A program made the translations under genes and the position numbers. From Pseudomonas sp. FP1742 (GTDB lineage Bacteria; Pseudomonadota; Gammaproteobacteria; Pseudomonadales; Pseudomonadaceae): DNA of 64,000 bases. Of the stretch, positions 54,370 through 63,972 are shown piece by piece. Every line of letters begins with the position of its first letter. The stretch's first letter is position 1. Below the pieces are notes generated by a model, which saw nothing but the letters and a program-made list of their open reading frames with translations, had not been told where the DNA came from and made no database searches. Location of the stretch: assembly GCF_030687145.1 (NCBI RefSeq), contig NZ_CP117460.1, positions 1,364,001 to 1,428,000 on the forward strand, in the 5' to 3' direction.

Positions 54370-54649
54370 GGGCAATGATCAAGGAGGGATAGAGGGTAGG
54401 TTGGGGCAGACAAGGCCGCTATTCTAGGCTTCGCCATGCCGTTGGGAAGGGGGGGCGGAGGTATTTTTCCAGCCTGCGACTGATGGTGAAAAACCTGACT
54501 CCCTGACAGCATTGATCCCACAAGTTATGCGTGGCGCCATGGGCTGATATCAACCTTGCGAATAATGACAGACAGCCCTGACGGGCCTGACTAGATTGGA
54601 GGTTCCGGGGACAGTGACGGCCCCAACAACAATAAAAAGAGACGGACCC

Positions 54650-55999
54650 ATGCAGAACTCGACCCAAGCGGCGAATGCCTGGCGCATTCTGTTCCTGTTG
54701 TTTCTGGCCAATCTGTTCAACTTCTTCGATCGCACCATTCCGGCGATCATCATCGAGCCGATCCGCATGGAGTGGCACCTCAGCGACTTTCAGCTAGGGA
54801 TCATCGGGACCGCATTCACCATCGTTTACGCCATTGCCGGCCTGCCCCTGGGGCGTTTGGCCGATACCGGTTCGCGCAGCAAACTGATGGGCTGGGGCCT
54901 GGCGGCGTGGAGCGGGCTGACCGCGATCAACGGGTTGGTGGGCAGTTTCTGGAGCTTCCTGATCGTGCGCATGGGTATCGGCATCGGTGAAGCCAGCTAC
55001 GCGCCGGCCGCCAACTCGCTGATCGGCGACTTGTTCCCCGCGCATCGTCGGGCGCGGGCCATGGGCATTTTCATGCTCGGTTTGCCATTGGGCCTGCTGC
55101 TGGCCTTTTTCACGATTGGCGCGATGGTCAAGGCGTTCGACAGTTGGCGTGCGCCGTTCTTCATTGCGGCGGTGCCTGGGTTGATCCTGGCGGTGTTCAT
55201 GTTCTTCATCAAAGAGCCGAAACGCGGCGCGGCGGAAAGCGTGCAGGTTTCGCAGGAACGCGTGGACCGGCCGATCCGTCGAGTGCTGGCGGTGCCGACG
55301 TTCCTGTGGCTGGTGATGGCGGGGTTGTGCTTCAACTTCGCCACGTATGCCTGCAATTCGTTTCTGGTGCCGATGCTGCAGCGCTATTTCCTGATGCCGT
55401 TGCAGGACGCGGCGGTGGCCACGGGGATGATCGTGGGGGTGACCGGGTTGTTCGGCCTGACGCTCGGTGGCTGGATTGCCGACAAGATTCACCAGCGGGT
55501 GGCCAATGGGCGGTTATTGTTTGCCGCGTTCAGCCTGGTTATTTCGACCCTGTGCACCGCTTGGGCATTGCATGCCGGGCGGATCGAAATCGGGGTGTTT
55601 GTCGCGGTGTTCAGCCTGGGTTGGTTGTTTGCCTACAACTTCTATACCTGCGTGTACACGGCGATTCAGGACGTGGTCGAACCTCGTCTGCGGGCGACGG
55701 CGATGGCCTTGTTCTTTGCCGGGTTGTACCTGTTGGGCGGTGGTTTGGGGCCGGTGGTGGTGGGCGGTCTGTCCGATCATTTCGCCCATGGCGCGATGCT
55801 CTCGGCGGGCGCCGAACAGATGACCGAGGCGTTCAAGGCTGTCGGCCTGCATGACGCCATGTACCTGATTCCGGTGGCGCTGTTTCTGACCATGGTGTTT
55901 CTGTTTTTGGCGTCGCGGTGTTTTGTCAGGGATGCCAAGCGGATGAAGGAAGGGTTGGTGGCGGTGGTTGAGCCTGCGGGTTCTGCGGTGACTGCCTGA
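54650..55999 (+). CDS. MFS transporter (spinster-like)
   Basis: Inner-membrane permease of 449 residues from ATG 54650. Twelve membrane helices are expected; NFFDRTIPAIIIEPIRMEW, PLGRLADTGSRSKLMGWG (loop 2-3 motif) and GIGEASYAPAANSLIGDLFP are the spinster-subgroup landmarks. Substrate unknown; relatives handle sugars, aromatic acids and lipids. Monocistronic. No regulator next to it. Confidence 0.88.
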   Translation: MQNSTQAANAWRILFLLFLANLFNFFDRTIPAIIIEPIRMEWHLSDFQLGIIGTAFTIVYAIAGLPLGRLADTGSRSKLMGWGLAAWSGLTAINGLVGSFWSFLIVRMGIGIGEASYAPAANSLIGDLFPAHRRARAMGIFMLGLPLGLLLAFFTIGAMVKAFDSWRAPFFIAAVPGLILAVFMFFIKEPKRGAAESVQVSQERVDRPIRRVLAVPTFLWLVMAGLCFNFATYACNSFLVPMLQRYFLMPLQDAAVATGMIVGVTGLFGLTLGGWIADKIHQRVANGRLLFAAFSLVISTLCTAWALHAGRIEIGVFVAVFSLGWLFAYNFYTCVYTAIQDVVEPRLRATAMALFFAGLYLLGGGLGPVVVGGLSDHFAHGAMLSAGAEQMTEAFKAVGLHDAMYLIPVALFLTMVFLFLASRCFVRDAKRMKEGLVAVVEPAGSAVTA

Positions 56000-56003
56000 T
56001 CGC

Positions 56004-56075
56004 CTTCGCGAGCAAGCCCGCTCCCACAGGGAGGTCTGTCGTTCACATAACCTGTGGGAGCGGGCTTGCCCGCGA
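56004..56075. repeat. REP-type inverted pair
   Basis: Arms 56004-56028 and 56052-56075, inverted copies of the common element, just after the MFS gene and between convergent genes. Confidence 0.86.
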
Positions 56076-56111
56076 TGAGGCCCTCAAGAACACCACAACA
56101 ATCGAGCAGAC

Positions 56112-56140
56112 AAAAAAAGGCCCGCATCGCTGCGGGCCTT
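56112..56140 (-). terminator. Intrinsic terminator of rapA
   Basis: Stem AAGGCCCGCA/TGCGGGCCTT around a TCGC loop, ending on the minus strand in seven U residues, 26 bases after the rapA stop. Confidence 0.88.
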
Positions 56141-56165
56141 CTTTTTAGCGGTGGAGCAGAGGGGA

Positions 56166-59012
56166 TTAACCCGCCACCAACACCCGGATCGCTTCCAGTC
56201 GCAGCGCCGCCTTGTCGAGCATGGCCAGGCCTTGCTCGCGTTGCTTGCGCAGGGCAACCAGTTCGCTGTCGCGTACAGTCGGGTTGACCGCTTGCAGGGC
56301 GGTCAGGCGCGCCAGTTCTTCATCGGTATCGGCCGCGAGGCGACGTTTTGCCTCGGCCACGCGCTCGGCGTGACGCGGGGTGATTTTCTCTTCGCCGGCG
56401 TTGATCCGTGGCGTCAGCTGGTCGCGCTGAGCCTGGATGAACTTGTTGGCGCTGGCACGCGGCACGCTTTCGAGTTGATCGTTCAGGGTTTCGAATGACA
56501 CCCGGGCCGCCAGGTCATTGCCATTGGCATCGAGCAGGCAGCGCAGAGCGGCCGGCGGCAGGTAACGGCCCAGTTGCAGCGAACGCGGGGCAACCACCTC
56601 GCTGACATAGAGCAGTTCCAGCAACACGGTGCCTGGTTTCAGCGCCTTGTTCTTGATCAGCGCCACGGCGGTGTTGCCCATCGAGCCGGACAGGACCAGG
56701 TCCATACCGCCCTGAACCATCGGGTGCTCCCAGGTGATGAACTGCATGTCTTCGCGAGACAGCGCCTGGTTGCGGTCGTAGGTGATGGTCACGCCTTCGT
56801 CGTCGCCCAGGGGGAAGCTGGCGTCGAGCATTTTTTCGCTGGGCTTGAGGATCAGCGCGTTTTCCGAATGGTCTTCGCTGTCGATGCCGAAAGCGTCGAA
56901 CAGGGTTTCCATGTAGATCGGCAGGGCGAATTGATCGTCCTGCTCGAGAATCGCCTCGACCAGCGCATCCCCTTCGCCCGCGCCGCCGGAGTTGAGCTCC
57001 AGCAAGCGATCGCGACCGGTGTGCAGTTCGGCTTCCAGACGCTCACGCTCGGCGCGGGCCTCGTCGATCAGCGCTTGCCACTCGCCATCGTCGGCGTTTT
57101 CCAGCAGCGGCAGCAGGCGCGGGCCGAACTGATGCTGCAAGGCGTTGCCGGTCGGGCAGGTGTTGAGGAATGCGTTCAGCGCTTCGTGGTACCACTGGAA
57201 CAGCCGCTCTTGCGGGCTGGTTTCCAGGTACGGCACGTGCAGTTCGATGACGTGCTTCTGGCCGATCCGGTCGAGACGGCCGATACGCTGCTCCAGCAGA
57301 TCCGGGTGCGATGGCAGGTCGAACAGCACCAGATGGTGCGAGAACTGGAAGTTGCGGCCTTCACTGCCGATTTCCGAGCAGATCAGCACCTGAGCACCGA
57401 ACTCTTCGTCGGCGAAGTAGGCGGCGGCGCGGTCACGCTCAAGGATGTTCATGCCTTCGTGGAATACCGTGGCCGGAATACCGGAACGCACGCGCAGGGC
57501 GTCTTCCAGATCCATGGCGGTTTCGGCGTGGGCGCAGATCACCAGCACTTTGGTGCGCTTGAGCATTTTCAGGGTGTCGATCAGCCACTCGACACGCGGG
57601 TCGAATTTCCACCAGCGCTCTTCTTCGTTGGCGTCCGGCTGGGCCTGGAAGCTGACTTCCGGGTACAGCTCGGCGTGATCGCCCAGCGGCAGTTCGAGGT
57701 ATTCGGCCGGGCATGGCAGCGGGTAGGGGTGCAGTTTGCGCTCCGGGAAACCCTGCACGGCGGCGCGGGTATTACGGAACAGCACGCGACCGGTGCCATG
57801 GCGGTCCAGCAGTTCGCGCACCAGACGGGCGCTGGCTTCGGTATCGCCATCGTTGACGGCGGCCAGCAGCGCTTCGCCTTCGTTACCGAGGAAACCGTGA
57901 ATGGTCTTGTGCGCTTCAGGCGACAGGCGCCCTTTGTCCAGCAGCTCCTGAACGGCTTCGGCCACCGGGCGATAGTTTTCGCTCTCGGCGCGGAAGGCGT
58001 GCAGGTCATGGAAACGGTTCGGGTCGAGCAGGCGCAGACGGGCGAAGTGGCTATCCTGCCCCAGTTGTTCCGGGGTTGCGGTCAGCAGCAATACGCCAGG
58101 AATGACTTCGGCCAGTTGCTCCACCAGGGAGTATTCAGGGCTGATCTGGTCTTCGTGCCATACCAGGTGGTGTGCTTCGTCGACCACCAGCAAATCCCAG
58201 CCGGCGGCGAACAGCGCGTCCTGGGCTTTCTCGTCTTCCACCAGCCATTCGAGCGCCACCAGGGCGAGCTGGGTGTCTTCGAACGGGTTGGCGGCATCGC
58301 TTTCGATGAAGCGTTCTTCATCGAACAGCGCGACTTGCAGGTTGAAGCGGCGGCGCATCTCCACCAGCCATTGGTGCTGGAGGTTTTCCGGTACCAGGAT
58401 CAACACGCGATTGGCGCGACCCGAGAGCAGTTGGCGATGGATCACCAGACCGGCTTCGATGGTCTTGCCCAGACCCACTTCGTCGGCCAGCAGAACCCGC
58501 GGTGCAATGCGGTCGGCGACTTCACGGGCGATGTGCAACTGGTGCGCGATTGGTTGCGCCCGCACGCCGCCCAGGCCCCAGAGCGATGACTGCAACTGGC
58601 GGCTGGTGTGTTCCAGGGTGTTGTAGCGCAGGGAGAACCAGGCTAATGGGTCGATTTGCCCGGCGAACAAACGATCGCTGGCCAGTCGGAACTGAATGAA
58701 GTTCGACAGTTGGGTTTCCGGCAGGGTAACCACTTCGTTCTGCGCGTTGAGACCGTGGTAAACCAGCAAGCCGTCGACGTCGTCGACTTCCTGGACGGTC
58801 AGTTTCCAGCCTTCGAAGTGAGTGATCGAGTCACCCGGCGAGAACCGCACGCGGGTGAGGGGCGCATTCCGTAGCGCGTACTGGCGAGTCTCGCCAGTGG
58901 CCGGGTAGAGCACGGTCAACAAGCGGCCGTCCTGTGCCAGAACGGTGCCTAAACCCAGCTCGGCTTCGCTGTCACTGATCCAGCGTTGCCCCGGTTGATA
59001 CTGCTGCGCCAT
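56166..59012 (-). CDS. rapA: RNA polymerase-associated ATPase RapA (HepA)
   Basis: Swi2/Snf2-type protein of 948 residues that binds RNA polymerase and promotes its recycling. N-terminal tandem Tudor-like domain ([20 protein letters not shown]), then Walker [20 protein letters not shown] box ([11 protein letters not shown]), helicase motifs [19 protein letters not shown] and [10 protein letters not shown]. The length is close to E. coli RapA (968). All ATPase motifs are intact. Monocistronic with its own terminator. Confidence 0.96.
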   Translation of the reverse strand: MAQQYQPGQRWISDSEAELGLGTVLAQDGRLLTVLYPATGETRQYALRNAPLTRVRFSPGDSITHFEGWKLTVQEVDDVDGLLVYHGLNAQNEVVTLPETQLSNFIQFRLASDRLFAGQIDPLAWFSLRYNTLEHTSRQLQSSLWGLGGVRAQPIAHQLHIAREVADRIAPRVLLADEVGLGKTIEAGLVIHRQLLSGRANRVLILVPENLQHQWLVEMRRRFNLQVALFDEERFIESDAANPFEDTQLALVALEWLVEDEKAQDALFAAGWDLLVVDEAHHLVWHEDQISPEYSLVEQLAEVIPGVLLLTATPEQLGQDSHFARLRLLDPNRFHDLHAFRAESENYRPVAEAVQELLDKGRLSPEAHKTIHGFLGNEGEALLAAVNDGDTEASARLVRELLDRHGTGRVLFRNTRAAVQGFPERKLHPYPLPCPAEYLELPLGDHAELYPEVSFQAQPDANEEERWWKFDPRVEWLIDTLKMLKRTKVLVICAHAETAMDLEDALRVRSGIPATVFHEGMNILERDRAAAYFADEEFGAQVLICSEIGSEGRNFQFSHHLVLFDLPSHPDLLEQRIGRLDRIGQKHVIELHVPYLETSPQERLFQWYHEALNAFLNTCPTGNALQHQFGPRLLPLLENADDGEWQALIDEARAERERLEAELHTGRDRLLELNSGGAGEGDALVEAILEQDDQFALPIYMETLFDAFGIDSEDHSENALILKPSEKMLDASFPLGDDEGVTITYDRNQALSREDMQFITWEHPMVQGGMDLVLSGSMGNTAVALIKNKALKPGTVLLELLYVSEVVAPRSLQLGRYLPPAALRCLLDANGNDLAARVSFETLNDQLESVPRASANKFIQAQRDQLTPRINAGEEKITPRHAERVAEAKRRLAADTDEELARLTALQAVNPTVRDSELVALRKQREQGLAMLDKAALRLEAIRVLVAG

Positions 59013-59242
59013 GCTGCCTGACTCCCACCTTGAAAAAGCGGGCTATCTTAACGGAATCAGCCCCCAGACCAAAGGTTTACGTGCGCAGGAGCTGCCGAAG
59101 GTTGCGAACTTTTCAGGACTTGAAGATCAAAGGATCGCAGGCTGCTCCAGCTCCTGCGGTGCCAAGCGGATCACAAGTTTGCGACCAATGGCTCAAGTCG
59201 CCACCCCCGCAGCCGACAGCCTTCTGACAGGAGACCAATAAT

Positions 59243-59584
59243 ATGCTGCCACCGATGCTCCCCTTGAGCGCCGTGCCGATCACTTCACAGCAGGATCCGA
59301 TCCGCCAGCGCCCGGATATTCCGCCCGTGGTGCCAGTGCAGGAAAGCTCCAACGAAAGTACCATCGATCTGCAAAAGCGCGACCCGGAAGAGGCCGGACT
59401 GCAGCTGCGCGAGGAACAGCGCCGGCAGCAGGAACGGGAGCGGCGTCGTCGTGAGGCCGATGAAGATCCTGAAGAGCACCTGGCAATCCCGGGTAACGAA
59501 CTCAATGCCGACAACACCGTGCCGGTGGCGCCGTTGATGGAGAATCAGCCACGTCAGGGATTGTGGGTCGATATCGAGATTTGA
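59243..59584 (+). CDS. Charged coiled-coil hypothetical protein
   Basis: A 113-residue protein; AGGAG stands nine bases before the ATG. Residues about 45-80 are a highly charged helix (REEQRRQQERERRRREADED) with Pro-rich flanks. No membrane part, no signal peptide, no known domain. Homologues in Pseudomonas are sometimes mislabelled after an enzyme. It is followed by two more small genes in the same direction. Unknown function. Confidence 0.72.
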   Translation: MLPPMLPLSAVPITSQQDPIRQRPDIPPVVPVQESSNESTIDLQKRDPEEAGLQLREEQRRQQERERRRREADEDPEEHLAIPGNELNADNTVPVAPLMENQPRQGLWVDIEI

Positions 59585-59689
59585 CGTGTCGGATCACTGG
59601 TCAGCGCCCGCGCCAGACCGCATTATTGGCGCAATCCTGTCGCCTTTAGCCGGCAGCTGAATTCATTTCCAAGTGATGCACTGAACGCC

Positions 59690-59851
59690 ATGAGCCAAGA
59701 TGACAAGCTGATCGACCTCAACTCTGAACGTGCCAAACGGGTTCATGACCTTAATGAAAAGCGCCTGAACGAAGTGCGCCAGGCATTTGAACAGGCCATG
59801 CCATTGGGTAAAGCAAAGAAAAAGCCGAAGAACAAACCGAAAAAGCGTTGA
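59690..59851 (+). CDS. Small basic hypothetical protein
   Basis: A 53-residue ORF starting MSQDDKLIDLNSERAKRVHD, with a helical acidic/basic first half and a very basic tail (KAKKKPKNKPKKR), too short for usual ORF cut-offs. Codon use fits the genome. A nucleic-acid-binding small protein is one possibility, from the tail only. Between the coiled-coil gene and ccoM. Confidence 0.65.
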   Translation: MSQDDKLIDLNSERAKRVHDLNEKRLNEVRQAFEQAMPLGKAKKKPKNKPKKR

Positions 59852-59917
59852 AAACACCCTGCATTGGTTGATGCAGGTCAGTTATTTCCCCTCCTTTACG
59901 CCCCGTCGCGGGCGGCA

Positions 59918-59931
59918 TTGATCCCGGTCAA
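59918..59931 (+). promoter_or_regulatory. Anr (FNR-type) box before ccoM
   Basis: TTGATCCCGGTCAA matches TTGAT-N4-[AG]TCAA. Its centre is about 41.5 bases upstream of the start expected from the -10 like TAACTT at 59954-59959, the class II activator position. This predicts micro-aerobic induction. Confidence 0.7.
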
Positions 59932-59996
59932 TTTTCTCTCCTGCCCGATTGGTTAACTTAGCCCCATCGCAACAAGGCAAGTCCAGGAGGCCAGTC

Positions 59997-60113
59997 ATGT
60001 TTTTCGATAACGTGGTGATCGCCGGAGTGCTGACAGTCGGCCTCATGGTTCTGTTTTTTGCAGGGTTTGGTTTTTTTATCTGGAAAGATTCACATAAGCG
60101 GAGAAAACCGTAG
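59997..60113 (+). CDS. ccoM: cbb3-type cytochrome oxidase small subunit CcoM
   Basis: A 38-residue single-span membrane protein, MFFDNVVIAGVLTVGLMVLF followed by FAGFGFFIWKDSHKRRKP. It closely resembles CcoM of the P. stutzeri cbb3 oxidase, which assembles with the CcoNOP core and aids stability. AGGAGG lies six bases before the ATG. As in other pseudomonads, it is an orphan away from the ccoNOQP genes. It carries an Anr box and a perfect terminator, so it is a self-contained unit. Confidence 0.85.
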   Translation: MFFDNVVIAGVLTVGLMVLFFAGFGFFIWKDSHKRRKP

Positions 60114-60147
60114 GTTTTTCTGGAGCAATGAGCACGCAAGGCATTTT

Positions 60148-60174
60148 GGGCGACTTCGGTCGCCCTTTTTTTTT
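60148..60174 (+). terminator. Intrinsic terminator of ccoM
   Basis: Stem GGGCGAC/GTCGCCC with a TTCG tetraloop (60148-60165), then nine T residues. Confidence 0.92.
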
Positions 60175-60207
60175 GTGCGAATTTCTATCGGATGCACATC
60201 GAACTAC

Positions 60208-60297
60208 TGTGGGAGCGGGCTTGCTCGCGAAAGCGGAGTGTCAGGCGACATCAATGCCAACTGATACACCGCTTTCGCGAGCAAGCCCGCTCCCACA
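60208..60297. repeat. REP-type inverted pair
   Basis: Arms 60208-60232 and 60273-60297, inverted copies of the common element, between the convergent ccoM and phosphate permease genes. Confidence 0.88.
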
Positions 60298-60328
60298 TTT
60301 GATGTGTGGTGTTGGAAGAATGCAGCAA

Positions 60329-60365
60329 TAAAAAAGGCGCGAACCTCACGGAACGCGCCTTTTTC
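60329..60365 (-). terminator. Terminator of the phosphate permease gene
   Basis: Stem AAAAAGGCGCG/CGCGCCTTTTT around a twelve-base loop, 13 bases after the stop on the minus strand, with A/T runs that also permit plus-strand use. Confidence 0.85.
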
Positions 60366-60377
60366 AGTAGCGGTGTA

Positions 60378-61853
60378 TCAGCTACCCAGTGCCTTGGATG
60401 CCAGCCAGAACAGGCCGGCCGACAGGGCCACGGTGGCTGGCAGGGTCAGGACCCAGGCCAGCAGGATGTTTCTGACGGTGCCGCCTTGCAGGCCGCTTTT
60501 GTTCGCGACCATGGTGCCGGCCACGCCCGAGGACAGGACGTGGGTGGTGGAAACCGGCAGGCTGAAGATGTTGGCCATGCCGATCATGCACGCGGTGGTG
60601 ATCTGCGCCGACATGCCCTGGGCATAGGTCATGCCTTGCTTGCCGATTTTCTCGCCGATGGTCAGAACCACGCGTTTCCAGCCGACCATGGTACCCAGGC
60701 CGAGGGCCAGTGCGACCGCCAGAATCACCCAGAACGGGGCGTATTCGGTGGTGGTGGTCAAGTCCTTGCGCAGTTTGTCCAGGTCAGCCTTTTCACGGGC
60801 AGCGAGGCCAGGCAGCTTGCTGACTTTCTTCGCCGTGTCGTCCAGGCAGAGCAGGTAACGACGCACTTCGATGCGGCTTTCCGCCGGCAGCGAGTGGTAG
60901 TCGGCTACCCCCTTGAGGGTGTCGAGCAGGGCAGCGATGGTCGGTTCGGTCTGTTGCGGGTTGCAACGGAACTTCTCCGGCAGATCACCTTCCACGCTTT
61001 TGCCCAGGGCCAGGAATTCACCCAGCGTATCGGCATTGCGCTTGTAGAACTGGCTCAGGTGCAGGGTTGCATCGCGCGTCCGTTCGATCTGGTAGGTGGT
61101 GCTGCCCAGGTCGAGTACGAACTGCGCCGGGACGATACCGATCAGCACCAGCATGATCAGGCCGATACCTTTCTGGCCATCGTTCGAGCCGTGCACGAAG
61201 CTGACCGCCATGGCCGAAATCACCAGTACCAGACGGTTCCAGAACGGTGGGTGTTTCTTGTCGTCGATCTTGCGGCGCTGTTCCGGCGTCTTGTGCATCT
61301 TGGACAGCGGACGCCACCATTTAAGGCCGATCAGCACCAGGGCTGCCACAAGGAAGCCGGCCATTGGCGAGAACACCAGGGACGCACCGATATCGATCGC
61401 CTTCTGCCAGTTCACGCCATCGGCCAACGGAATATCGTTGATCAGGGCATTGGCCAGGCCGACACCGAGGATCGAACCGATCAGCGTGTGGGAGCTGGAG
61501 GCCGGGATACCGAAGTACCAGGTGCCCAGGTTCCAGGTGATGGCAGCAGCGAGCAACGAGAACACCATCGCCAGTCCGTGACCGGTGTTCACATTGATCA
61601 GCAGTTCTACCGGCAGCAGATGGACGATGGCGTACGCCACACCCACACCACCCAGCAGAACGCCGAGGAAGTTGAACACACCGGAAAAGAACACCGCCAG
61701 GTGCGGCGGCATGGCTTTGGTGTAGATAACAGTGGCCACCGCGTTAGCGGTGTCATGAAAGCCGTTGATGAACTCGAAGGCGAGGACAAAGGCCAGGGCG
61801 AGCAAGAGGCTCACAAGCACCCAAGCATCCAGTCCGCTGAATAAATCGATCAT
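60378..61853 (-). CDS. pitA: PiT-family inorganic phosphate transporter
   Basis: Inner-membrane metal-phosphate/H+ symporter of 491 residues. The two inverted PHO-4 signatures are AFVLAFEFINGFHDTANAVAT near the N-terminus and AVSFVHGSNDGQKGIGLIML in the middle, with GIPASSSHTLIGSILG and SLPVSTTHVLSSGVAG as the paired transport motifs. About ten helices and a central cytoplasmic loop of about 150 residues. Low-affinity phosphate uptake. Single gene. Confidence 0.92.
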   Translation of the reverse strand: MIDLFSGLDAWVLVSLLLALAFVLAFEFINGFHDTANAVATVIYTKAMPPHLAVFFSGVFNFLGVLLGGVGVAYAIVHLLPVELLINVNTGHGLAMVFSLLAAAITWNLGTWYFGIPASSSHTLIGSILGVGLANALINDIPLADGVNWQKAIDIGASLVFSPMAGFLVAALVLIGLKWWRPLSKMHKTPEQRRKIDDKKHPPFWNRLVLVISAMAVSFVHGSNDGQKGIGLIMLVLIGIVPAQFVLDLGSTTYQIERTRDATLHLSQFYKRNADTLGEFLALGKSVEGDLPEKFRCNPQQTEPTIAALLDTLKGVADYHSLPAESRIEVRRYLLCLDDTAKKVSKLPGLAAREKADLDKLRKDLTTTTEYAPFWVILAVALALGLGTMVGWKRVVLTIGEKIGKQGMTYAQGMSAQITTACMIGMANIFSLPVSTTHVLSSGVAGTMVANKSGLQGGTVRNILLAWVLTLPATVALSAGLFWLASKALGS

Positions 61854-62230
61854 GAAGGTTTTCTGACCCGGTCGTAAGGGGGCGCGATTATGCCAGAAAA
61901 GACTGCTAATCGATGCACTTGCTGCTCATCGGTAACATTCTTCAACGAATTTATTTGTAGCAATCCCCTGAATCCCGGGTTTTTTCAGGGTTCTACAAGC
62001 CATTGAATTTGCTTGGAAAGGCACTGCCACAAGGGTTTCTCTCGTCGAGACAAGAGGCTTGAATGCTTGTGTGAAATATCTGAGAAGAAGGTCGGACAGG
62101 AGCCATTTTCCTCATCTGGCGGATAAGGGGGACCGCCGCCCGCTTGTAGCGGGCGCGAAAAGCATCATCGATACAACCCGCTTTTAACGGGTGCAGATAC
62201 AGGCTCTTGAAAGGATTCAAACCGAGGCAG
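61854..62230. other. Intergenic region with two small hairpins
   Basis: 377 bases without a gene. Two hairpins occur at 62137-62155 (CGCCCGCT-TGT-AGCGGGCG) and 62176-62192 (ACCCG-cttttaa-CGGGT), neither followed by a T run. They lie after the 3' end of the small gene at 62231 on the minus strand and may end its transcript. Confidence 0.5.
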
Positions 62231-62431
62231 TCATGGCTCTTCGGCTTTGAGTTCCTTTTCCATCTTCTGCAATTCCTGGGTGAAGGCCTGATCCTGAACA
62301 GTGGCGCGTTTACGCCAGGGTTTGCGTTCGGGTTCTGGCTGAGCGGCGTAGGTGGTGACTTCCCCGCCGTAAACTTCCTTGTAACGTTGTTCCTGGCGCT
62401 CAAGTTCCGCGCGCAGTTCGTCTTTCGTCAC
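62231..62431 (-). CDS. Small charged hypothetical protein
   Basis: A 66-residue protein from GTG 62431 ([20 protein letters not shown]), with AGG a few bases upstream; the longer frame to 62599 has no coding character. Helical N-terminal half, a middle [14 protein letters not shown] stretch, and a C-terminal helix [14 protein letters not shown]. No known domain. Single gene. Confidence 0.65.
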   Translation of the reverse strand: MTKDELRAELERQEQRYKEVYGGEVTTYAAQPEPERKPWRKRATVQDQAFTQELQKMEKELKAEEP

Positions 62432-62982
62432 AGTGCTACCTGATTGAGTTGAGATTAATTCTGGTGAAACGCGCTGCATCGATCTATTGACCATGCTCGT
62501 TGGAAGGACAATGCCTGTACGGCATCGTTCCAGCGGCGCAATCAATACGTCGATGTTGCAGGCGGCCACGGCACCAGAGAAAAACAGCTGACGCAGCATC
62601 AGTCTCCTGTTTCAGCGAGCGCGTTGGCGGAACATATGAAATGAGCGTCAAGCGGCTTGCTGCGGACAGCGGCGATGGATATCGCGCTGCCGGTGGGCGG
62701 ACTCGGTACGAAAAAACCGGTCGCCACTGAAATGCATTATAGCGGTCGATCCGAAGAACACTATCTCTTGGCAGTTAAAAGTAGTTCCTCATGTGTGATT
62801 GTTTTGTACTCGCAACTTTGGCGGTAACTACGTTGGAGCGACGCCAGTTGCAGTGGTGACTTTCTGGCGCCATTAAGCCGGACAAATTATTACATCGTCC
62901 ACCTATAAGCCAGTGACCGAAAATAACAACCGTATTGTGCGGCGAGCGAAAGCGGCATGGCTCGGTGCAGGCACAAAGAATT
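62432..62982. other. Long non-coding region before pcaR
   Basis: About 550 bases without a credible gene on either strand. The middle part (62740-62930) has lower GC than the surrounding genes. Could contain a small RNA or a decayed gene, but no motif supports either. Confidence 0.5.
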
Positions 62983-63014
62983 GCGATTATCGCTCAATGG
63001 TTCGATAATCGCCC
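62983..63014 (+). promoter_or_regulatory. PcaR-type operator upstream of pcaR
   Basis: GCGATTATCG (62983-62992) and CGATAATCGC (63003-63012) form a perfect inverted repeat. The stretch GTTCGATAATCGCCC (63000-63014) differs by one base from the published P. putida PcaR site GTTCGATAATCGCAC. Consistent with autoregulation of pcaR. Confidence 0.75.
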
Positions 63015-63093
63015 AATCCTGGCCGCCGGTGGCTTGTATGTCAGACCGCGAGCCGCTTGTAATAGTCGCTGATCCGTGTAGGAACAACCTGAT

Positions 63094-63936
63094 ATGAACG
63101 ATCAAATGCGTAATTCCTTCGCTTCAGCGGCGCCGCCAATCGTCGCCTCGCCCGCCAAGCGAATCCAGGCCCTGACCGGTGACCCGGATTTCATGACCTC
63201 CCTGGCCCGTGGCCTGGCGGTGGTGCAAGCGTTCCAGGAGCGCAAGCGGCACCTGACCATTGCGCAAATCAGCCACCGCACGGAAATTCCCCGCGCCGCT
63301 GTGCGACGTTGCCTGCACACCCTGATCAAGCTCGGCTACGCCACCACCGACGGGCGCACCTATTCGCTGCTGCCCAAAGTCTTGACCCTGGGCCATGCCT
63401 ACCTGTCGTCGACCCCACTGGCGGTGTCTGCCCAGCCCTACCTGGACCGTATGAGCGAGCAACTGCACGAAGCCTGCAACATGGCCACGCTGGAGGGCGA
63501 TGACATTTTGTACATTGCGCGCTCGGCGACCACCCAGCGATTGATTTCCGTCGACCTCTCGGTGGGTGGACGGTTACCCGCCTATTGCACCTCCATGGGC
63601 AGGATTCTGCTCGCTGCGCTGGACGATACGTCGCTGCGCGAATACCTCGACCATGCAGAGCTGCAAGCCAAGACCAGTCGCACCCTGCATACCCCCGAGG
63701 CGTTGCTCGAATGCCTGCAAGAAGTACGGCGGCAAGGCTGGTGCATCGTCGATCAGGAACTGGAGCAGGGCCTGCGCTCGATTGCCGTTCCGGTGTACGA
63801 CGCTTCCGGCCAAGTGGTGGCGGCGCTGAACGTCAGCACCCATGCCGGCCGGGTCAGCCGCAGCGAGTTGGAGCAACGTTTCCTGCCCGGTTTGTTGAGT
63901 GCCAGCCGCGACCTTAGCGCGCAGCTGTTCGCCTAA
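63094..63936 (+). CDS. pcaR: IclR-family regulator PcaR
   Basis: Regulator of 280 residues. A short variable N-terminus precedes PPIVASPAKRIQALTGDPDFMTSLARGLAVVQAF, near-identical to P. putida PcaR. Winged helix-turn-helix (about 45-105: LTIAQISHRTEIPRAAVRRCLHTLIKLGYA) and IclR effector domain (SVDLSVGGRLPAYCTSMGRILLAALDD). It responds to beta-ketoadipate and activates the pca genes for protocatechuate degradation. AGGA precedes the ATG by ten bases. Operators stand on both sides, suggesting autoregulation and control of the next pca genes to the right, outside the window. Confidence 0.95.
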   Translation: MNDQMRNSFASAAPPIVASPAKRIQALTGDPDFMTSLARGLAVVQAFQERKRHLTIAQISHRTEIPRAAVRRCLHTLIKLGYATTDGRTYSLLPKVLTLGHAYLSSTPLAVSAQPYLDRMSEQLHEACNMATLEGDDILYIARSATTQRLISVDLSVGGRLPAYCTSMGRILLAALDDTSLREYLDHAELQAKTSRTLHTPEALLECLQEVRRQGWCIVDQELEQGLRSIAVPVYDASGQVVAALNVSTHAGRVSRSELEQRFLPGLLSASRDLSAQLFA

Positions 63937-63939
63937 GCT

Positions 63940-63972
63940 GTTCGATAAACGCACAGAGTCGCGTTTATCGAA
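63940..63972 (+). promoter_or_regulatory. PcaR-type operator downstream of pcaR
   Basis: GTTCGATAAACGCAC (63940-63954) is one base off the PcaR consensus. Its arm TTCGATAAACGC pairs with GCGTTTATCGAA (63961-63972), a perfect 12-bp inverted repeat. Probably the operator of the next pca transcription unit beyond the window edge; it could also work as the pcaR terminator. Confidence 0.7.

Noticed and set aside
56574..58589. 671-codon open frame antisense to rapA
   Set aside because: RapA motifs identify the minus strand as coding.
35462..60297. Repeated palindromes as a CRISPR array
   Set aside because: Copies are dispersed inverted pairs between genes, not direct repeats with regular spacers, and no cas gene is present.
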